DNA from: Sternotherus odoratus
Lineage: Eukaryota > Chordata > Testudines > Kinosternidae
Direction of reading: 5' to 3'
DNA length: 64,000 nt
Assembly: GCA_032164245.1 (NCBI GenBank)
Contig: JAVMKO010000007.1
Location: 1,922,001 to 1,986,000, forward strand
The notes beneath the pieces are model-generated. The model saw only the letters and a program-made list of their open reading frames with translations. It did no database searches and was not told the DNA's origin. Below are positions 13,090 through 26,344 of this stretch, in pieces. The position numbers and the translations under genes are program-made. Position 1 is the first letter of the stretch, and every line of letters starts with the position of its first letter.

Positions 13090-14964
13090 TAGGAAGCCAG
13101 TTAAACAACCAGTGGAGCCACTGTATGATCAAGATGATAAAGGAGCATGCAAGGACGATAAGGCCATTGCAGAGAAACGAAATGAATTCTTTGCATTGGT
13201 TTTCACAGCTGAGGGTGTGAGGGAGATTCCCAAATCTGAGCCATTCTTTTTAGGTGACAAATCTGAGGAACCGTCCCAGACTGAGGTGTCATTAGCGGAG
13301 GTTTTTGAACAAATTGATAAATTAAACAGTAATAAGTCACCAGGACCAGATGGGATTCGCCCAAGAGCTCTGAAGAAACTCAAATGTGAAACTGAAGGAC
13401 TATTAACTGTCATCTGTAACCTATCGTTTAAATCCTTTTCTGTACCAAATGGCTGGAGAATGCTAATGTGATACCAATTTTTTAAAAGAGCTCTAGAGGA
13501 GACCCTACAATTACAGGCTGGTAAGCCTGACTTCAGTACCCTGCAAACTGGTTGAAACTATAGCTAAGAACAAAATTGTCAGACACATAGATGTAGATAA
13601 TTTGTTGGGGAAGAGTCAACATGGTTTTTGTAAAGGGAAATCATGCCTCATCAATCTGCAACAATTCTTTGAGGGGGTCAACAAGCATGTAGATAGACAA
13701 GGGTGATCAAGTGGATATAGCGCACTTAGATTTTCAGAAAGCCTTTGAGAATGTCTCTCACCAAAGGCTCTTAAGCAAAGTATGCAGACATGGGATAAGA
13801 GGGAAGGTTCTCTCATGGACTGGGAACTGGTTAAAAGATAGGAACCAATGGCCAGTTTTCAGAATGGAGAGAAGTAAATAGTGGTGTCCCCCAGGGGTCT
13901 GTACTGGGCCCAGTCCTAGTCAACATATTCATAAATAGTATTGAAAAAGGGGTAAACAGTGAAGTAGCAAATTGTGAAGATGATATAAAACTACTCAAGA
14001 TAGTTAAGTCCCAGGCAGACTGCAAAGAGCTACAAGAGGATTTCACAAAACTGGGTGACTGGGCAACAAAATGGCAGATGAAATTCAATGTTGATAAATG
14101 CAAAGTAATGCATATTGGAAAATATAATCCCAATGCTTAGGTCTAAATTGGCTGTTACCACTCAAGAAAGAGATCTTGGAGTTATTGTGGATAGTTCTCT
14201 GAAAACAACCAGTCAATGTGCAGCGGCAGTCAAAAAAGTGAACAGGATTTTAGGAATCATTAAGAAATGGATAGATAATAAGACAGAAAATATCATAATG
14301 CCTCTATATAAATCCATGGTACATCCACATCTTGAATACTGCATGCAGATGTGGTAGCCCCATCTCAAAAAAGATATATTGGACTTGGAAGAGGTTCAGA
14401 AAAGGGCAATAAAAATTATTTATGGTATGGGACACCTACTGTATGAGGAGAGATTAAAAAGACTGGGACTTTTCAGCTTGGAAAAGACACAACAAAGGCA
14501 GGATATGATGGAGGTCTATAAAATCATGACTAGTGTGGAGAAAGTAAATAAGGAAGTGTTATTTACTTCTTCTCATAATACAAGAACTAGGAGCCACCAA
14601 ATGAAATTAATAAGCATCAGGTTTAAAACAAACCAAAAGAAGTATTTTTTCACACAATACACAGTCAACCTATGGAACTCCTTGCCAGAGGATGTGTGAG
14701 GGCCAAGATTATAAGTTCATGGAGGATAGGTCCATCAATGGCTATTAGCCAGGATGGACAGGGATGGTGTCCCTAGCCTCTGTTTGCCAGAAGTTGGGAA
14801 TGGATGACAGAGGATGGATCACTTGGTGATTACCTGTTCTGTTCATTCTCTCTGGGATACCTGGCATTGACCACTGTCGGAAGACAGGATATAGGGCTAG
14901 CTGGACCTTTGTTATTTCTACTGCGAGTATCTAAAACCAGAGCAAGCTTCTTAAAACAAAAATT
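13090..14964 (+). pseudogene. CR1/L2-superfamily LINE, 5'-truncated, broken reverse transcriptase
   Basis: Three plus-strand frames form one disrupted ORF2. The first, 13112-13471, carries DKLNSNKSPGPDGI, the conserved SPGPDG block upstream of the catalytic core. After frame breaks, the region near 13975 has a degenerate catalytic motif (CEDDIKLL, where LINEs have F-A-D-D), and around 14060-14110 comes the MKFNVDKCKVMH block. Frames 14115-14357 and 14379-14699 hold the C-terminal part with [28 protein letters not shown] and LWNSLPEDV. The remaining part to about 14964 is the 3' UTR. Several frameshifts and stops make it non-functional. The bases from 14552 onward are part of the left arm of the inverted duplication and reappear reversed up to 17126. 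Confidence 0.85.
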
Positions 14965-15961
14965 ATTATACATAAGGCTGCAAGTTTGTCATGGAGGTCA
15001 CGGATTCTGTGACTTTCTGGCACCTCCGTGACTTCTGCAGTGGCTGGTGCAACTGGCCTGGGGGCTGCCTGAGGAGCTCGGGCAGCCCCTGACCCACCTA
15101 CACTGGCTACTGCTGGGGCAGTCTCGGGGCATCCCCCACCCTTCTGCCCCACAGCAGCAGCAGGAGTTTGGGTGTGTGTGGCAGGCGGATGGGGGTTGAG
15201 GTATGGGAGGGGGTGAGGGCTGTGGGTGGTGCTTGCCTCTAGAGGCTGCCCCGGAGGCAGGCACCACCCCCGCAGCTCCAATTTGCCCCAGCTGCCAGCC
15301 AATGGGAGCTGCAGATCAGGCGCTTGGGATGGGGCAGCACCCATAGCTAGGAGATGAAGGAGGTATATGTCGCTACTTCCAGGGATCTGTGAGGAGCAGG
15401 GTAGGCAGCCTGCCAGCCCCACTGACTATCCTTCCCAGCACCAGTGGGGGTCCTAGGCCGTACGCAGCTGCAGCTGCACCTGTGTGCCACCCCCCAAGCA
15501 CAGGCAGCAACCCCTGGGATGCCTCCCCAGCCCGAGCAACCACACCGCCCCCCGAGCCAGCCCTACCCCCCCCCCACCCCAAGATTTAGTCAGGGGTATA
15601 TACCGTATTTTTCGCCCTATAAGACGCACTTTTTCTTCCCCAAAACGGGGGGGAAAAAGTCGGTGCGTCTTATAGGGCGAATGCAAAAAAAAAAAAAAAA
15701 AAAAAAAGCGCCTCGTTCTCCCGTCCCCGCCGCGCGGGCGGGCTGCCGAGGTTCCCCCCTCCCCGCCGCGGGCGCGCTCCCGGCGGCGGGGAGGGGGGAA
15801 CCGGGACGCTCCCGGCAGCCCGCCCGCGCGGCGGGAGAGCGAGTCGGCGCTTTTTTTTTTTTTGGTCCGGCGGGGAGGGGGGAACCCCGGCAGCCCGCCC
15901 GCGGCGGGGAGGGGGGAACCTCGGCAGCCCGCCCGCGCGGCGGGGACGGGAGAACGAGGCG

Positions 15962-15996
<35 letters not shown>

Positions 15997-17126
15997 ATTC
16001 GCCCTATAAGACGCACCGACTTTTTCCCCCCCGTTTTGGGGAAGAAAAAGTGCGTCTTATAGGGCGAAAAATACGGTATATACCCCTGACTAAATCTTGG
16101 GGTGGGGGGGGGTAGGGCTGGCTCGGGGGGCGGTGTGGTTGCTCGGGCTGGGGAGGCATCCCAGGGGTTGCTGCCTGTGCTTGGGGGGTGGCACACAGGT
16201 GCAGCTGCAGCTGCGTACGGCCTAGGACCCCCACTGGTGCTGGGAAGGATAGTCAGTGGGGCTGGCAGGCTGCCTACCCTGCTCCTCACAGATCCCTGGA
16301 AGTAGCGACATATACCTCCTTCATCTCCTAGCTATGGGTGCTACCCCATCCCAAGCGCCTGATCTGCAGCTCCCATTGGCTGGCAGCTGGGGCAAATTGG
16401 AGCTGCGGGGGTGGTGCCTGCCTCCGGGGCAGCCTCTAGAGGCAAGCACCACCCACAGCCCTCACCCCCTCCCATACCTCAACCCCCATCCGCCTGCCAC
16501 ACACACCCAAACTCCTGCTGCTGCTGTGGGGCAGAAGGGTGGGGGATGCCCCGAGACTGCCCCAGCAGTGGCCAGTGTAGGTGGGTCAGGGGCTGCCCGA
16601 GCTCCTCAGGCAGCCCCCAGGCCAGTTGCACCAGCCACTGCAGAAGTCACGGAGGTGCCAGAAAGTCACAGAATCCGTGACCTCCATGACAAACTTGCAG
16701 CCTTATGTATAATAATTTTTGTTTTAAGAAGCTTGCTCTGGTTTTAGATACTCGCAGTAGAAATAACAAAGGTCCAGCTAGCCCTATATCCTGTCTTCCG
16801 ACAGTGGTCAATGCCAGGTATCCCAGAGAGAATGAACAGAACAGGTAATCACCAAGTGATCCATCCTCTGTCATCCATTCCCAACTTCTGGCAAACAGAG
16901 GCTAGGGACACCATCCCTGTCCATCCTGGCTAATAGCCATTGATGGACCTATCCTCCATGAACTTATAATCTTGGCCCTCACACATCCTCTGGCAAGGAG
17001 TTCCATAGGTTGACTGTGTATTGTGTGAAAAAATACTTCTTTTGGTTTGTTTTAAACCTGATGCCTATTAATTTCATTTGGTGGCTCCTAGTTCTTGTAT
17101 TATGAGAAGAAGTAAATAACACTTCC
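14552..17126. repeat. Near-perfect 2.6-kb inverted duplication
   Basis: The two arms mirror each other around position 15839: 14552 pairs with 17126, and 14804-15031 is the exact counterpart of 16874-16647. The arms are about 1.2 kb (14552 to ~15772 and ~15906 to 17126) with only a few mismatches and different poly-A/T lengths. They contain the 3' end of the LINE, the left part of a hAT-like MITE and the left end of a second MITE. The centre is very GC-rich with further internal inverted motifs. At the right edge the copied LINE sequence (cacttcc) abuts the MITE end tataagacg directly. Confidence 0.9.
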
Positions 17127-17149
17127 TATAAGACGAAAAATACGGTAGT
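15600..17149. mobile_element. Second MITE with taccgtatttttcg ends, split by the inverted duplication
   Basis: The left end at 15601 reads taccgtatttttcgccc and the right end at 17134-17147 reads cgaaaaatacggta, its reverse complement. An additional inward-facing copy of the left end lies at 16055-16078. Next to the left end is a hairpin (ccctataagacgcac ... gtgcgtcttataggg, 15616-15680) and then a long A run. The family is a widespread animal MITE type that I cannot name with certainty. Confidence 0.6.
15690..15975. repeat. GC-rich core between poly-A and poly-T runs
   Basis: An A run ends at about 15707 and T runs lie at 15851-15862 and 15963-15994. Between them is nearly pure G/C with repeated blocks such as ggcagcccgcccg and ggcggggaggggggaac in both orientations. 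It is CpG-dense and strongly self-complementary. Confidence 0.8.
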
Positions 17150-17321
17150 ACAAATTATGGACAAGTCATGGGCCGTGAATTTTTGTTTACTGCCAGTGAC
17201 CTGTCCATGACTTTTATTAAAAATACCCATGATTAAAATGTAGCCTTAATTATACCTAACAGTACATACTAGCCGTGTACTGAGGAACTCCATAACATCT
17301 GGGAGCATATTTCACTCAGGG

Positions 17322-17352
17322 AGCAGTTGATTTAATAAGAAGGTTCAGAAAT
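17322..17352 (+). repeat. 31-bp direct repeat, right copy
   Basis: Identical to 12711-12741; see that entry. It lies 74 bp to the right of the hAT-like MITE end. Confidence 0.8.
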
Positions 17353-17690
17353 GTTAAGTTAATGTCAATGCTTCATTGACAACGCTATCTTTCATCTCAT
17401 TCCTAGGTGCAATTCATGGCATTGCTTTTGTTCTATGTGCAAAACCCACATAGATTGGGTTACCACTTGGTATTGACCCCAGAACCGCTTGACAAACACA
17501 TGAGTCTCTACTGCTTGAGTTTAAAAGGACAAGCTTCAGTACCTGAAGGGCAGTAGCAGACTCAAATTTCTCATATGGTCCAGTCACCAGAGGGTGACAA
17601 AGACCCAGCCTCTTTCACCATCGGTTACAGATAGAAAGTCCTTTTTGGCTTGGGCACTGGTTATTTTAGAAGATAGCTCTTTATTTGGGT

Positions 17691-17838
17691 AAAATTCACC
17701 CTTGTGTATTGTGTAGCATAGCGTAGTGAGTTAGTACAAGATCTATTTACCATACAAGTCCCATTTAAACCCTATGGGCTTATGTGGGACAAGAAGTGCA
17801 TAGGCTTTGCGCCTCTGTCCAGGGTGAATTTCACCCTC
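17691..17838. repeat. Palindromic MITE-like repeat
   Basis: Left end gtaaaattcaccctt and right end agggtgaatttcaccc are near reverse complements, about 150 bp apart, with tcccatttaaaccctatggg-like symmetry in the middle. This is consistent with an old hairpin MITE. Confidence 0.55.
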
Positions 17839-18334
17839 AACATTTGTGATCATCTGGAATGTTCACACTAAGAGTCCACAGGGGATGAATCCTGCACACA
17901 CTTACGTTAACGTAGACTACTGATGCACACAGTCCCACTGATGTCAAGAAGGCTATTCATGTGAGTTAAGGTTTGTAGAATTAGACCCTTGTTTGCCTGG
18001 AAGTTAGCTGTTCTCCTCTGAAAGTTCTCAGCTCTAGAATTTGCTTTCCCCTGCTAAAACAGAGCCCAGATTTTACTGACTTTCTATGGATGCTGCAAAG
18101 TCTATCCACACAGAGCTTTCCTGACATGATAGTTTGAGCTGAGAGGATTTTGATTTTTTTACAGTGGTTTGGGAGTCCTTACTGTTTTTTTGAGATGTGT
18201 GAATTCCGGCTGATTGCTTTGTATATGTTGTAAAATTTTGTCCTGATTTCTGCCAAGAGTGATTAAGGCCCCAATCCTATCAACACCTACACAAATGTAA
18301 CTTTATGCATTGCCGTTCTTAATAGGCACACCAA

Positions 18335-18361
18335 ACACACACACACACACACACACACACC
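18335..18361. repeat. (CA)n microsatellite, short
   Basis: About 13 CA units. Confidence 0.9.
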
Positions 18362-18969
18362 CCAGTAAGGATCCAAAGGATTAGAGTCCAGGTCTGTGAA
18401 GCTTGGGACAGGCTCATCACCACCAGGATGCCATGCAGAGCTACATCCAAGGAGCGGTACAGAGATTAAGTGCTGCAGGAAGTACCAGCCAAGAGGTCCA
18501 GAGTGACAGCACCATGCGGCCCTCTGATTGGGCCATACTCACTATTTAGCCTGGAGGGTGCTCCAGGAAGTTGTCTGGACAACCATGCAGACCTCTGGCT
18601 TGCTGAGATGACAGACCTCACTGGGTCTGGCCCACTCCCTGGGGTTCTCCAGCCTGCCTTCACCAGCCCCTCCTCAAAGAGAGGACATTTCCCATGCTCC
18701 TCCCTTCTACGTCTCCTTTCAGATTGAGGACTCCTCTTTAATTGCTCCCTGCCCTTTTCACAGCAGGGATCACTAATGGTAATTAAGCCACCGGATCGGG
18801 ATCAGCTAAGAGAGAGCTGCTGCATCCTTAAAGAGCCAGCCAGCCTGTGACACTCTCACGCACTCAGCAAAAACTCAAAGCACCTTCTTTAATTGACCCC
18901 ATGCTTCCTGCAAGTATGGAAACCAGGTAGGAGTCATTTCTACGTTACAGCCCCAATGCTGCCTTAAGG

Positions 18970-19195
18970 AGACGTCACGGATTAGCATCTGGGAGTCGGG
19001 AGACACGGGTTCTATTCATGGCTATCGGACCTTGGAGGTTGATCTCCCCTCTAATATTTTGTCTGATCAAACATTTCAATTATAAGCTTTCTGGGACAAG
19101 AACTTTCTCTTCATAGGTGTATGTGCAACATCCAGCATACTGGGGCCCTGGCCTCCATTAGGGCCTCTTGGTAACACTGTAGAATAAATAAAAAC
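18970..19195 (+). repeat. MIR-type SINE
   Basis: A 'gggagacacgggttctattc' promoter-like B-box segment is followed by a diverged body. The tail reads tactggggccctggcc...gggcctcttggtaacactgtagaataaataaa, abbreviated here. The same kind of tail ends the SINE at 24906-25150, supporting one family. Confidence 0.6.
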
Positions 19196-22100
19196 AAAGT
19201 TCAAAGGCTCCTGTCCTGACATCCAAACCAGGAACAGACACTACATTGTAACATGCTGGGGCTGATGATTGACTGAGCTAAGATTTGAAGTTCCTTTGTA
19301 TCTTGTTTATCCCATGGCTCATCTGCAATGTCCTTTGGTCGAAGTTTGGACAACTGGGGCACAACTAAAACAGCCAGCTTTGGCTCAGAGGGACTCTGAG
19401 AAGCACACACTTACTCACAAAGACAACCACAAAACAATGTGGCCGGGCACAAAGGCCCACTTCCAACAGGAAATCCAAAGAGCTCCCACATTTACCAGCG
19501 TTGCCGTTTTGCCTTTCAAATCTGTGGAACAATAAAGAGCAAGATAGCATGTTGAAAGATCTCCCCCCCCCCCTTTTTTTTTTTTGCATATCCTTTGTGA
19601 TAAATAAACCTTCCTATTCCGATATCTGGCAGGGTGACAGGGACTAAAAGGAGCTGCAGCGGTAGGTATTAAGTGGAAGAGGGGAAGAGTGCAATTAAAA
19701 ATGGCAAAAACCGCTCCATAAATAAGTGCTTCATACTGTGAAAGATTATTACTGAGACCTCTGGGTTTTAAAACCGAAATCAAATCACCCTGAATGGATA
19801 ATATGAACATTACTGGGAGGAGGGAATCACAGTTCTCAGCCTCTGGATTATGGAAGAAACAAGATTTACTTCTGACCTCCTCTTTTGTCTGTTTAAATCA
19901 AAGTGATCATGTTTTAGTCCTGGGTAAGCATAACTTTCCATTACATTACGTTCCCCGCCCCCCGACCCCCATGTATCCCATGTGTTCTTCTGCTATGAAC
20001 TGGAAGAGGATGTGGGATTGTTTAGAAAGAAGCTTTCTCCACTTCTTGGTTGCTGTTGTGTGTTGTTTTGTTGGGGTGGTTAAATATACATGCATCCTAG
20101 ATCTAGACAACAAAAGGAAAAGTACTTTTCACCCGATCGAGAGGCACTGAAGGACACAAAAGTGTCTGGAACAAAGCTCAAAAATCCAAAGCCCAGAATT
20201 GTTTGCACTTCTGGTCCAATTTATCAGCCATGCTTAAGAATTTACCTTTCCCATCTGAATAGCAGTCCACATTGTTGTAGCTCACAGGAGGGCTTTTGGC
20301 CTCTGCCAGCTTAAATAGAATGATTCAAAACTGAATCATTTCCTGCAATTTAATTTCATAGTTGAATGCAAACTATAGCGAGATAAGGTCAAAAACACAT
20401 GGAGCTATCTTCAGAAAGCTATCAAACTCTCTGGGCTGCTCTAAGCTAAAACCTAATTGAATGCAGTAGGTTTTGTTATTGTTATGACATGGAAATAAGT
20501 ACCGCAGGGGATGGACAATGACCAATACCAGCTGAGCCAGTACAGTGATCATATACCAAGTAGGTTTTCCACCTATTACCACAGAAGAAAGGAATGTTTC
20601 CCAAGCTCGAACCGTTTTAGTTGTTTTTACTGAGGATCAATAAGACAGAGACAGAGAGGAAAATGCTCCTGCAGCTTGCCACTTTCGCAGCAAAGGGAGA
20701 TGAAAGCAGGCTGCAGTTTGAAACCTAATAGGGCAAGTCACCTAGAATGAATGCTCTTTAAAAGAGCAGCCCTGTTCACCACCCTCAGCCCACTCCTTTC
20801 CAAAACCCCTACTTCAATGCCTGGAAAGCCTTAGGGTTCTTAGACTCATTAAGATCTAATTGGCATGCCCAGTTAATGCAGGGATGGAAGGCCAGCAAAA
20901 GAGAGAACCCTGCAAAATATGCATATGACTAAAGCGCTAAAGAACAATCTCCAGTCTTCAGGAGCAGCAGGCTATTTACATCAGATTAAGAGATGGGTTG
21001 TCATTCCACTAAACAGAGTCAGTATCGGAAAGCAGTGTTGGGGGAAGAGGGGAAAAAAGCTCTACTGAGAAAACAACTATTGGAACAAACAACATAGCTG
21101 AAATAAGGGCTGTCAGAAGGTTAAAGTTCCAGTCCAATGTAATGTGCCTTTAAAAAGTACCATGTCTACACTACCGCATTGCTTACTTTCTGAAGCTAAG
21201 CCAGAGGGATGTACATAGTAAGATCTTTGTCTCATTTCAGGGAGGATGCAGGATAAAGATTCTGTGCCAGTAATCTTCCTTGGATTAATAGTTTCTCTTT
21301 TATCTGCTGTATTTCTGCTCAGATGTCTTTGCTCTGAATGAGTCAGTGGAATGCAAATGATGGGTACCGTCAGTCTGAAAATATTTAAATCTAGCTTTGC
21401 ACTGCACTGCAGGTTTGCAAAAAAAAAAATACACATAAATATACATGCTGAAGGAAGGGCAGATGAAAATTATAGATATATCAATAATGCAAAAAATAAT
21501 GTGGTGGTTCAAAGTGACAATAGATTCTTTTTGTTTTGCTTTTAAGATCAACATTTAGATGCTTGATACGAGTGGGGAGCAAAATATCTGCAATGTGCCT
21601 TTTTTTCTGAGCTCAGACGCTCGACAAGAATGCATCTGTCAAAATGGAAAACTGATTTTATTTTGGCTGCTAAGTGACGAATCTTCATTACCCATGAGCA
21701 TGTTCCTGGAGATAGCATTCTTTAAATCCTGATAAAAGAAAAACTAGGCAGTTTAGGCATGATTTATTTGAATTTTCTTCCTTTCCTCTTTCATTGATAG
21801 GCTCCAAGTTCTTTATTTTAATGGGGAAGAAGGGGGTGTTGTTCTTCGGTTATAACATTTCTGATAGTCAGTCAGTATTATTATTAACACAGCTACAATT
21901 CTATGCTCAAGAACTTTCCCTTTGGATTGCAGTAATCCTACAGAGCCTGTGCTTTGTATGAATGTGAGGAACCAGAGTCTAAATCCAGTATCCAGAGAAG
22001 TCAATGGCATCTTTGCCATGAATTTCAGCAGGAGCCAGTGCACAAATGGCAACTGCTTCCAGAGGTTTGACAGACTCTTTCTGTAGCTGACACCTAGATA

Positions 22101-22624
22101 TGGTCCTCGGGGGACTCCAAGGATTTTAGGGTGGGGACAGCAATCCCTTATATTTGGAAATGGCTGGAAGTCTTGTTGGGTTTAAATAAACTTCATATGA
22201 GACAGTTCTGACATCCTTGCCCTTGAGAGCCAGATTCTCATATCCTTACACACGTTAAGTGGCACCTTATCCTACTGTGGGTACACTCGTGGAGTAGAGT
22301 GCTACTCATCACAAGTCAACGTGTCAGAATGTTGGGTAGCCAGAAGTATAGACTGTAGGAAGGGACAAAAAAAAATTGATAATACCACGGGTTAACTCCT
22401 GCATTACCTAGTAACATATCAAACAACATCACAACCTATTGCACAGCAGAGATACTACACAATGTAATGTTAATCTTTTTGACATATCATCAGATTAATC
22501 ATCACCATACATAACAGGAAACCTTATTGCTAAAGAGCTTCTCTACAAGCAAGTCCATCCAGAAAGATCTCACATATTTTGTAAGCCAATCACAGAAGGA
22601 TCTAGAACTAGTTGAAAAATGGGG
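19196..22624. other. No gene seen
   Basis: Open frames are short and featureless. A C/T homopolymer junction lies at 19562-19585. A decayed palindromic repeat may lie near 22205-22320 (ccagattctcatatcc...). No domain or RNA gene is recognisable. Confidence 0.5.
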
Positions 22625-22915
22625 CCAAGATTTCATGAAATTGTTGTTGTTGTTGTTTCCATTTCACCCAGGTTGAAATGAACCCATGGTGATGTTTTTG
22701 CTGCATTTTCCACAATATTTATGATCAAAACGTTTGTCAATATTTTTATTGAAATCATTTTCAAAATCTCTAATTTACCAAAAGCACAATTTGAAGTAGG
22801 AAAACAGTTTTCCATAAATGAAAATTTTCTGTAATGCCTTCAGTAAAATGTAAAAAATATCATGGAAAATTTCAATGTTAAATTTTTTTTTTAAATAATA
22901 TTTATGCAAAAAAAA
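22625..22915. repeat. Old AT-rich interspersed repeat
   Basis: Shares order and wording with 4560-4850 (fuzzy matches around 'tccataaatgaaaa', 'cagtaaaatgt' and 'catggaaaat'). A third, shorter relative may lie at 61215-61360. Family not recognised. Confidence 0.4.
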
Positions 22916-24905
22916 AATTGTACTATGTACACGTGGAACCCACTTTTCTACAGCACACAAAAATATTCCTCATGCCACAGCGACAACAGCAGCGTTACAG
23001 CTACATCAAGGCTGTTCATGATCTACCAAAGTGTTCAACCCTTCCTTACACTACACACCCACAATATGGTGGCCATTCATCGAAATCAAACAGCTGAGTA
23101 TGAAGAGTTTGTCACTATGCAATTCCCTAAACTCCTCAACCACCACATTATCACTCAACAAGCTGTACAATGAAATGTGAAAGTATCACTGACTTGCGTA
23201 ATGTTGTGATTGATGGTTACCTAGTGATGCCTAAAACTTCCCTTGACTCTACCGGAATGATTTCAGCTCATCCCAGCAATTTCTGAAATTTCCACAAACA
23301 CTCACCTGAATTTCAACATTGGAATATCTCAGGGAGAAAGCTCAGAAAATATCATCGCTAAATACATGTTGTAGTTGGGTTTTATAGTAAAACAATACCT
23401 AGAGCGGCTCCGCAAAGTCATTCATTGAAGAGATAAATCACATATGGGCCACGTCGACTGAGGGCCAGATGTGATAAGCTCATTTCTACTTGGTAGTACC
23501 TTACTGCGCAGCTAGTCCCATCAGAACTCATGGTATAATATACTATTCGACTTAAGAAAGGGGTTCGTGATCTAACCCTTAGTACTGAATCAAAATTATT
23601 CAAGGGCTGGACTGTGATGCCATTGCTCATAGTGAAGACCACCTTATTTCACATGGGGGCCCACTGATTGCAAGGGGGCTATTTGTAGAGTAAGGGTATT
23701 AAAATCTATTTATACTGAGGCACTTTGGGATTATACACCAAAGGCGCAGCTGTTAAATAGCCTGCCTTTCAGTTTTGGAATCTGGGTTTGACACTGACCC
23801 ATGCAATGAGTTTTTGTGGCCTCAGCATCTCTCCTTGAGGATGGATTTTATTCCTCCCTTCCACTCTCCAGAAAACTACCAGCCACGTGAGATTCGCTTC
23901 AGCCTTACAGGGCTGTGAATACACATGAGATCATTTGGTAGGCAGTCAAGAAAAGACACTAGAGTTTTAAAGATAAGATTACAATCAAACTCCAGTATCA
24001 AATGGCTGATGATGTGTTTCACCCCAGATATGGCTGGACTTCTACCTGGCAGTGTCTGAACATGAGCTACATTTTGCAGTAGATAAAATAATAGAAATTG
24101 AACTATAGAAATGTGCTGTAGAAACAATGATTATTCATATCTCTTTGGAAGGATCTCACGCATTTCCCTGTTTAACACCATTTTCTCCAGCAACCCATTT
24201 ATGATAAAACCTCTGTCTTCTGAAAGACATGTGTTCAGCATAAGACCTGAGTATACAAGTCTTGCCAATAATAAAATGCAAAAAATCTAATCAAAGTATT
24301 TTCCTAAAACTATATTCTCTTTCCTGTATGTCTCTCTCTCTCCTCTGCAAACACAAAACTGAGCAGATGATAGATGTCAAGACATATTACATGACACGAA
24401 GAGATATTTAGAAGCAAAAAACACAGCAGCACTACTCTACAAATATCTCCAGCACATATGAAATTAACCTTTCACGGCTAGGCAAACACATTTAAATCCA
24501 GTTTAACATCACTCCCTCACAGGACAGAGCAACCTATTTGCCATCGGAAAGATCTTGGGTTCCTGGCTCAAACAATGTGAGAAATGAGTAAGTCCATTCA
24601 TGCATCAGACAGGATAATTCTGGCAAAGCTGGTGCTGACAGCGTTGAAGAACACTGATGGAAGAGTCTAGCCTTGTTGTCATTCTCATTGTCACCATGAG
24701 TGACGAAAAACGTGTTCCCTTTTCCGGCACACTGATCTTTCAGATTTGAAATAGCTAAACTGTGTTCCTGTCACTTGACATTCCAATGGAAATAAGAAAC
24801 CATGTGCTTACACCTGTGCACTATATGAAGAGGAGAGTCATTCCAGCGTGCCAGAACAGCGAGGGTTAGTAATTTCATGGGGCTGGGAAGAGAGAAAGGA
24901 TGGTC
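22916..24905. other. No gene seen; one MIR-like trace
   Basis: Bases 23740-23850 read like a decayed MIR-type SINE ('aatctgggtttgacactgac'). Otherwise there are only short open frames without domains. Confidence 0.45.
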
Positions 24906-25150
24906 TTGTGGAAAAGACATTGAATTAGGACGGATTCAATTCCCAGCTCTGCTACTGACTGCATATGAGACCTGGGGCAAGCCACTTAATCTCTCTGTAC
25001 CTCCTTTCCCCCTCTGCAAAATGGCGAGGGCTCTCTTTGTTTAGCTAGGTTTGGGATAAGGACTGTCTCCACGTATTGTGTTTGTACAATGCTTAACACA
25101 ATAGGGCTCCAGCCTTGAGGGAGACCTCAAGGGGAGCTTATAATACAAAT
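24906..25150 (+). repeat. MIR-type (CORE-SINE) element, well preserved
   Basis: The body reads in order gattcaattcccagctctgc, gggcaagccacttaatctct, then 'ctctgcaaaatggcgag', 'tttgtacaatgcttaacaca' and 'atagggctccagcc...' with a poor A-rich end. This is the canonical order of a MIR-family SINE: tRNA-like head, CORE, then LINE-derived tail. Confidence 0.75.
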
Positions 25151-26340
25151 ATTACAAAATAAAAGTTATTGATCAGTTACAGCAAAGAATCACAATATAA
25201 CAGGCTGCATTCTGCTGTCAGCCACACTGCTGCATTCTTATCACTGACAACAGGGCTTAGACATGTTAAGCATTAAAGAAATTTTTTTTCTCATCCAAAC
25301 AGGATATTGTGTTTTTAGTAAAGAAGGAAACCAAACATTATCTTTCTTAGTAGGTATCAGAAATTAGTGTCTACTCTCACCTTCTTTCTTGGGAGGGCAA
25401 AGTGGGGAATTCACCCCAGTCAAGTGAGTGCAATAGTACCCATAAATACTCCTCTGCTCCTCCTTCAGAGGAACCTGATTAAAAATACACTAATGCTCCA
25501 GGCAGCTCCAGAAAGTGGTTTCAGTGGTATTTGCTGCTTTGATAGGGTCAGTGTTCATACAGTATGTGCATGTTGCCTTTTAAACATAAGTTGCAGGTGA
25601 AGAATCAAAGCTAATTTCAGTGTGTGAAAAGCAAGCAGATTTCATTACTGATTGTGACTTCACTTCAAAGTGATAAGGATGCTGGATGCAGGTTCTCAAA
25701 ACTGGATGTCCAAATGGGAATTTATGATGTAGAACTTCAGCTTTATCATCCATGGGCTTCGTTACAGAAAGAAGAAAGAAATTCTTTGCTAGCAGGAATC
25801 TCAGAGTTAACCCATAAACCAGCTGTCCTCTCCCCGCCACCCCATCCCCCGATTCTCCTTGCAGCTATTTCCTCTCCGTAACATGTTATAGCAAGAATGG
25901 CCATTGGCACTAACCATTTTTGGCATCCAACTAGGTGAATATGAAAGGTCTGCATTTTTCTACCACAATACAGCTCTACTTTGACTCTTTGGAGGATTGT
26001 CAGCAGAATTCATAAGGAATTCAACCAGAGCGAAGTTACAAAAAGTGTAACGGAGTCCCACTACAAAGATTCTTTTGTTGTTGTTTTTGAAACAAGGATT
26101 CCTCCCTTATATTATTTTGACACATCATGGTCCCAACCGCAGGAGACCATCTGTGCTAACAACCCTTTCGATGATGTAAAATATGAGTAGGTGGCCTCTG
26201 GAATTATTAAAAGGCTGCTGCATAAGTAGCAATATGTGACTGTTGCAGTGTTTTCACAGGACAAAAACACATAACAATAGTAGGTCCTGACCCCTCAAAC
26301 TCAGGAAGAACAATTGCTGTTGACAAACCCCAGCGTTTGT
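25151..26340. other. No gene seen
   Basis: Only short open frames with no recognisable domain. Confidence 0.5.
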
Positions 26341-26344
26341 GAAG

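Larger units (their letters stand above)
14972..17248. mobile_element. hAT-like MITE with 7-8-bp target duplication, interrupted
   Basis: Left end TAAGGCTGC (14973 on), right end GTAGCCTTA (to 17248). The flanks carry attatac at 14965-14971 and 17249-17255. The inside has recurring tcatggaggtcacgg and gtgacctgtccatgac type motifs. The interior is broken at about 15599 and resumes at about 17148, where a second MITE and the inverted duplication sit. The duplication length suggests hAT, but no transposase is present. Confidence 0.65.
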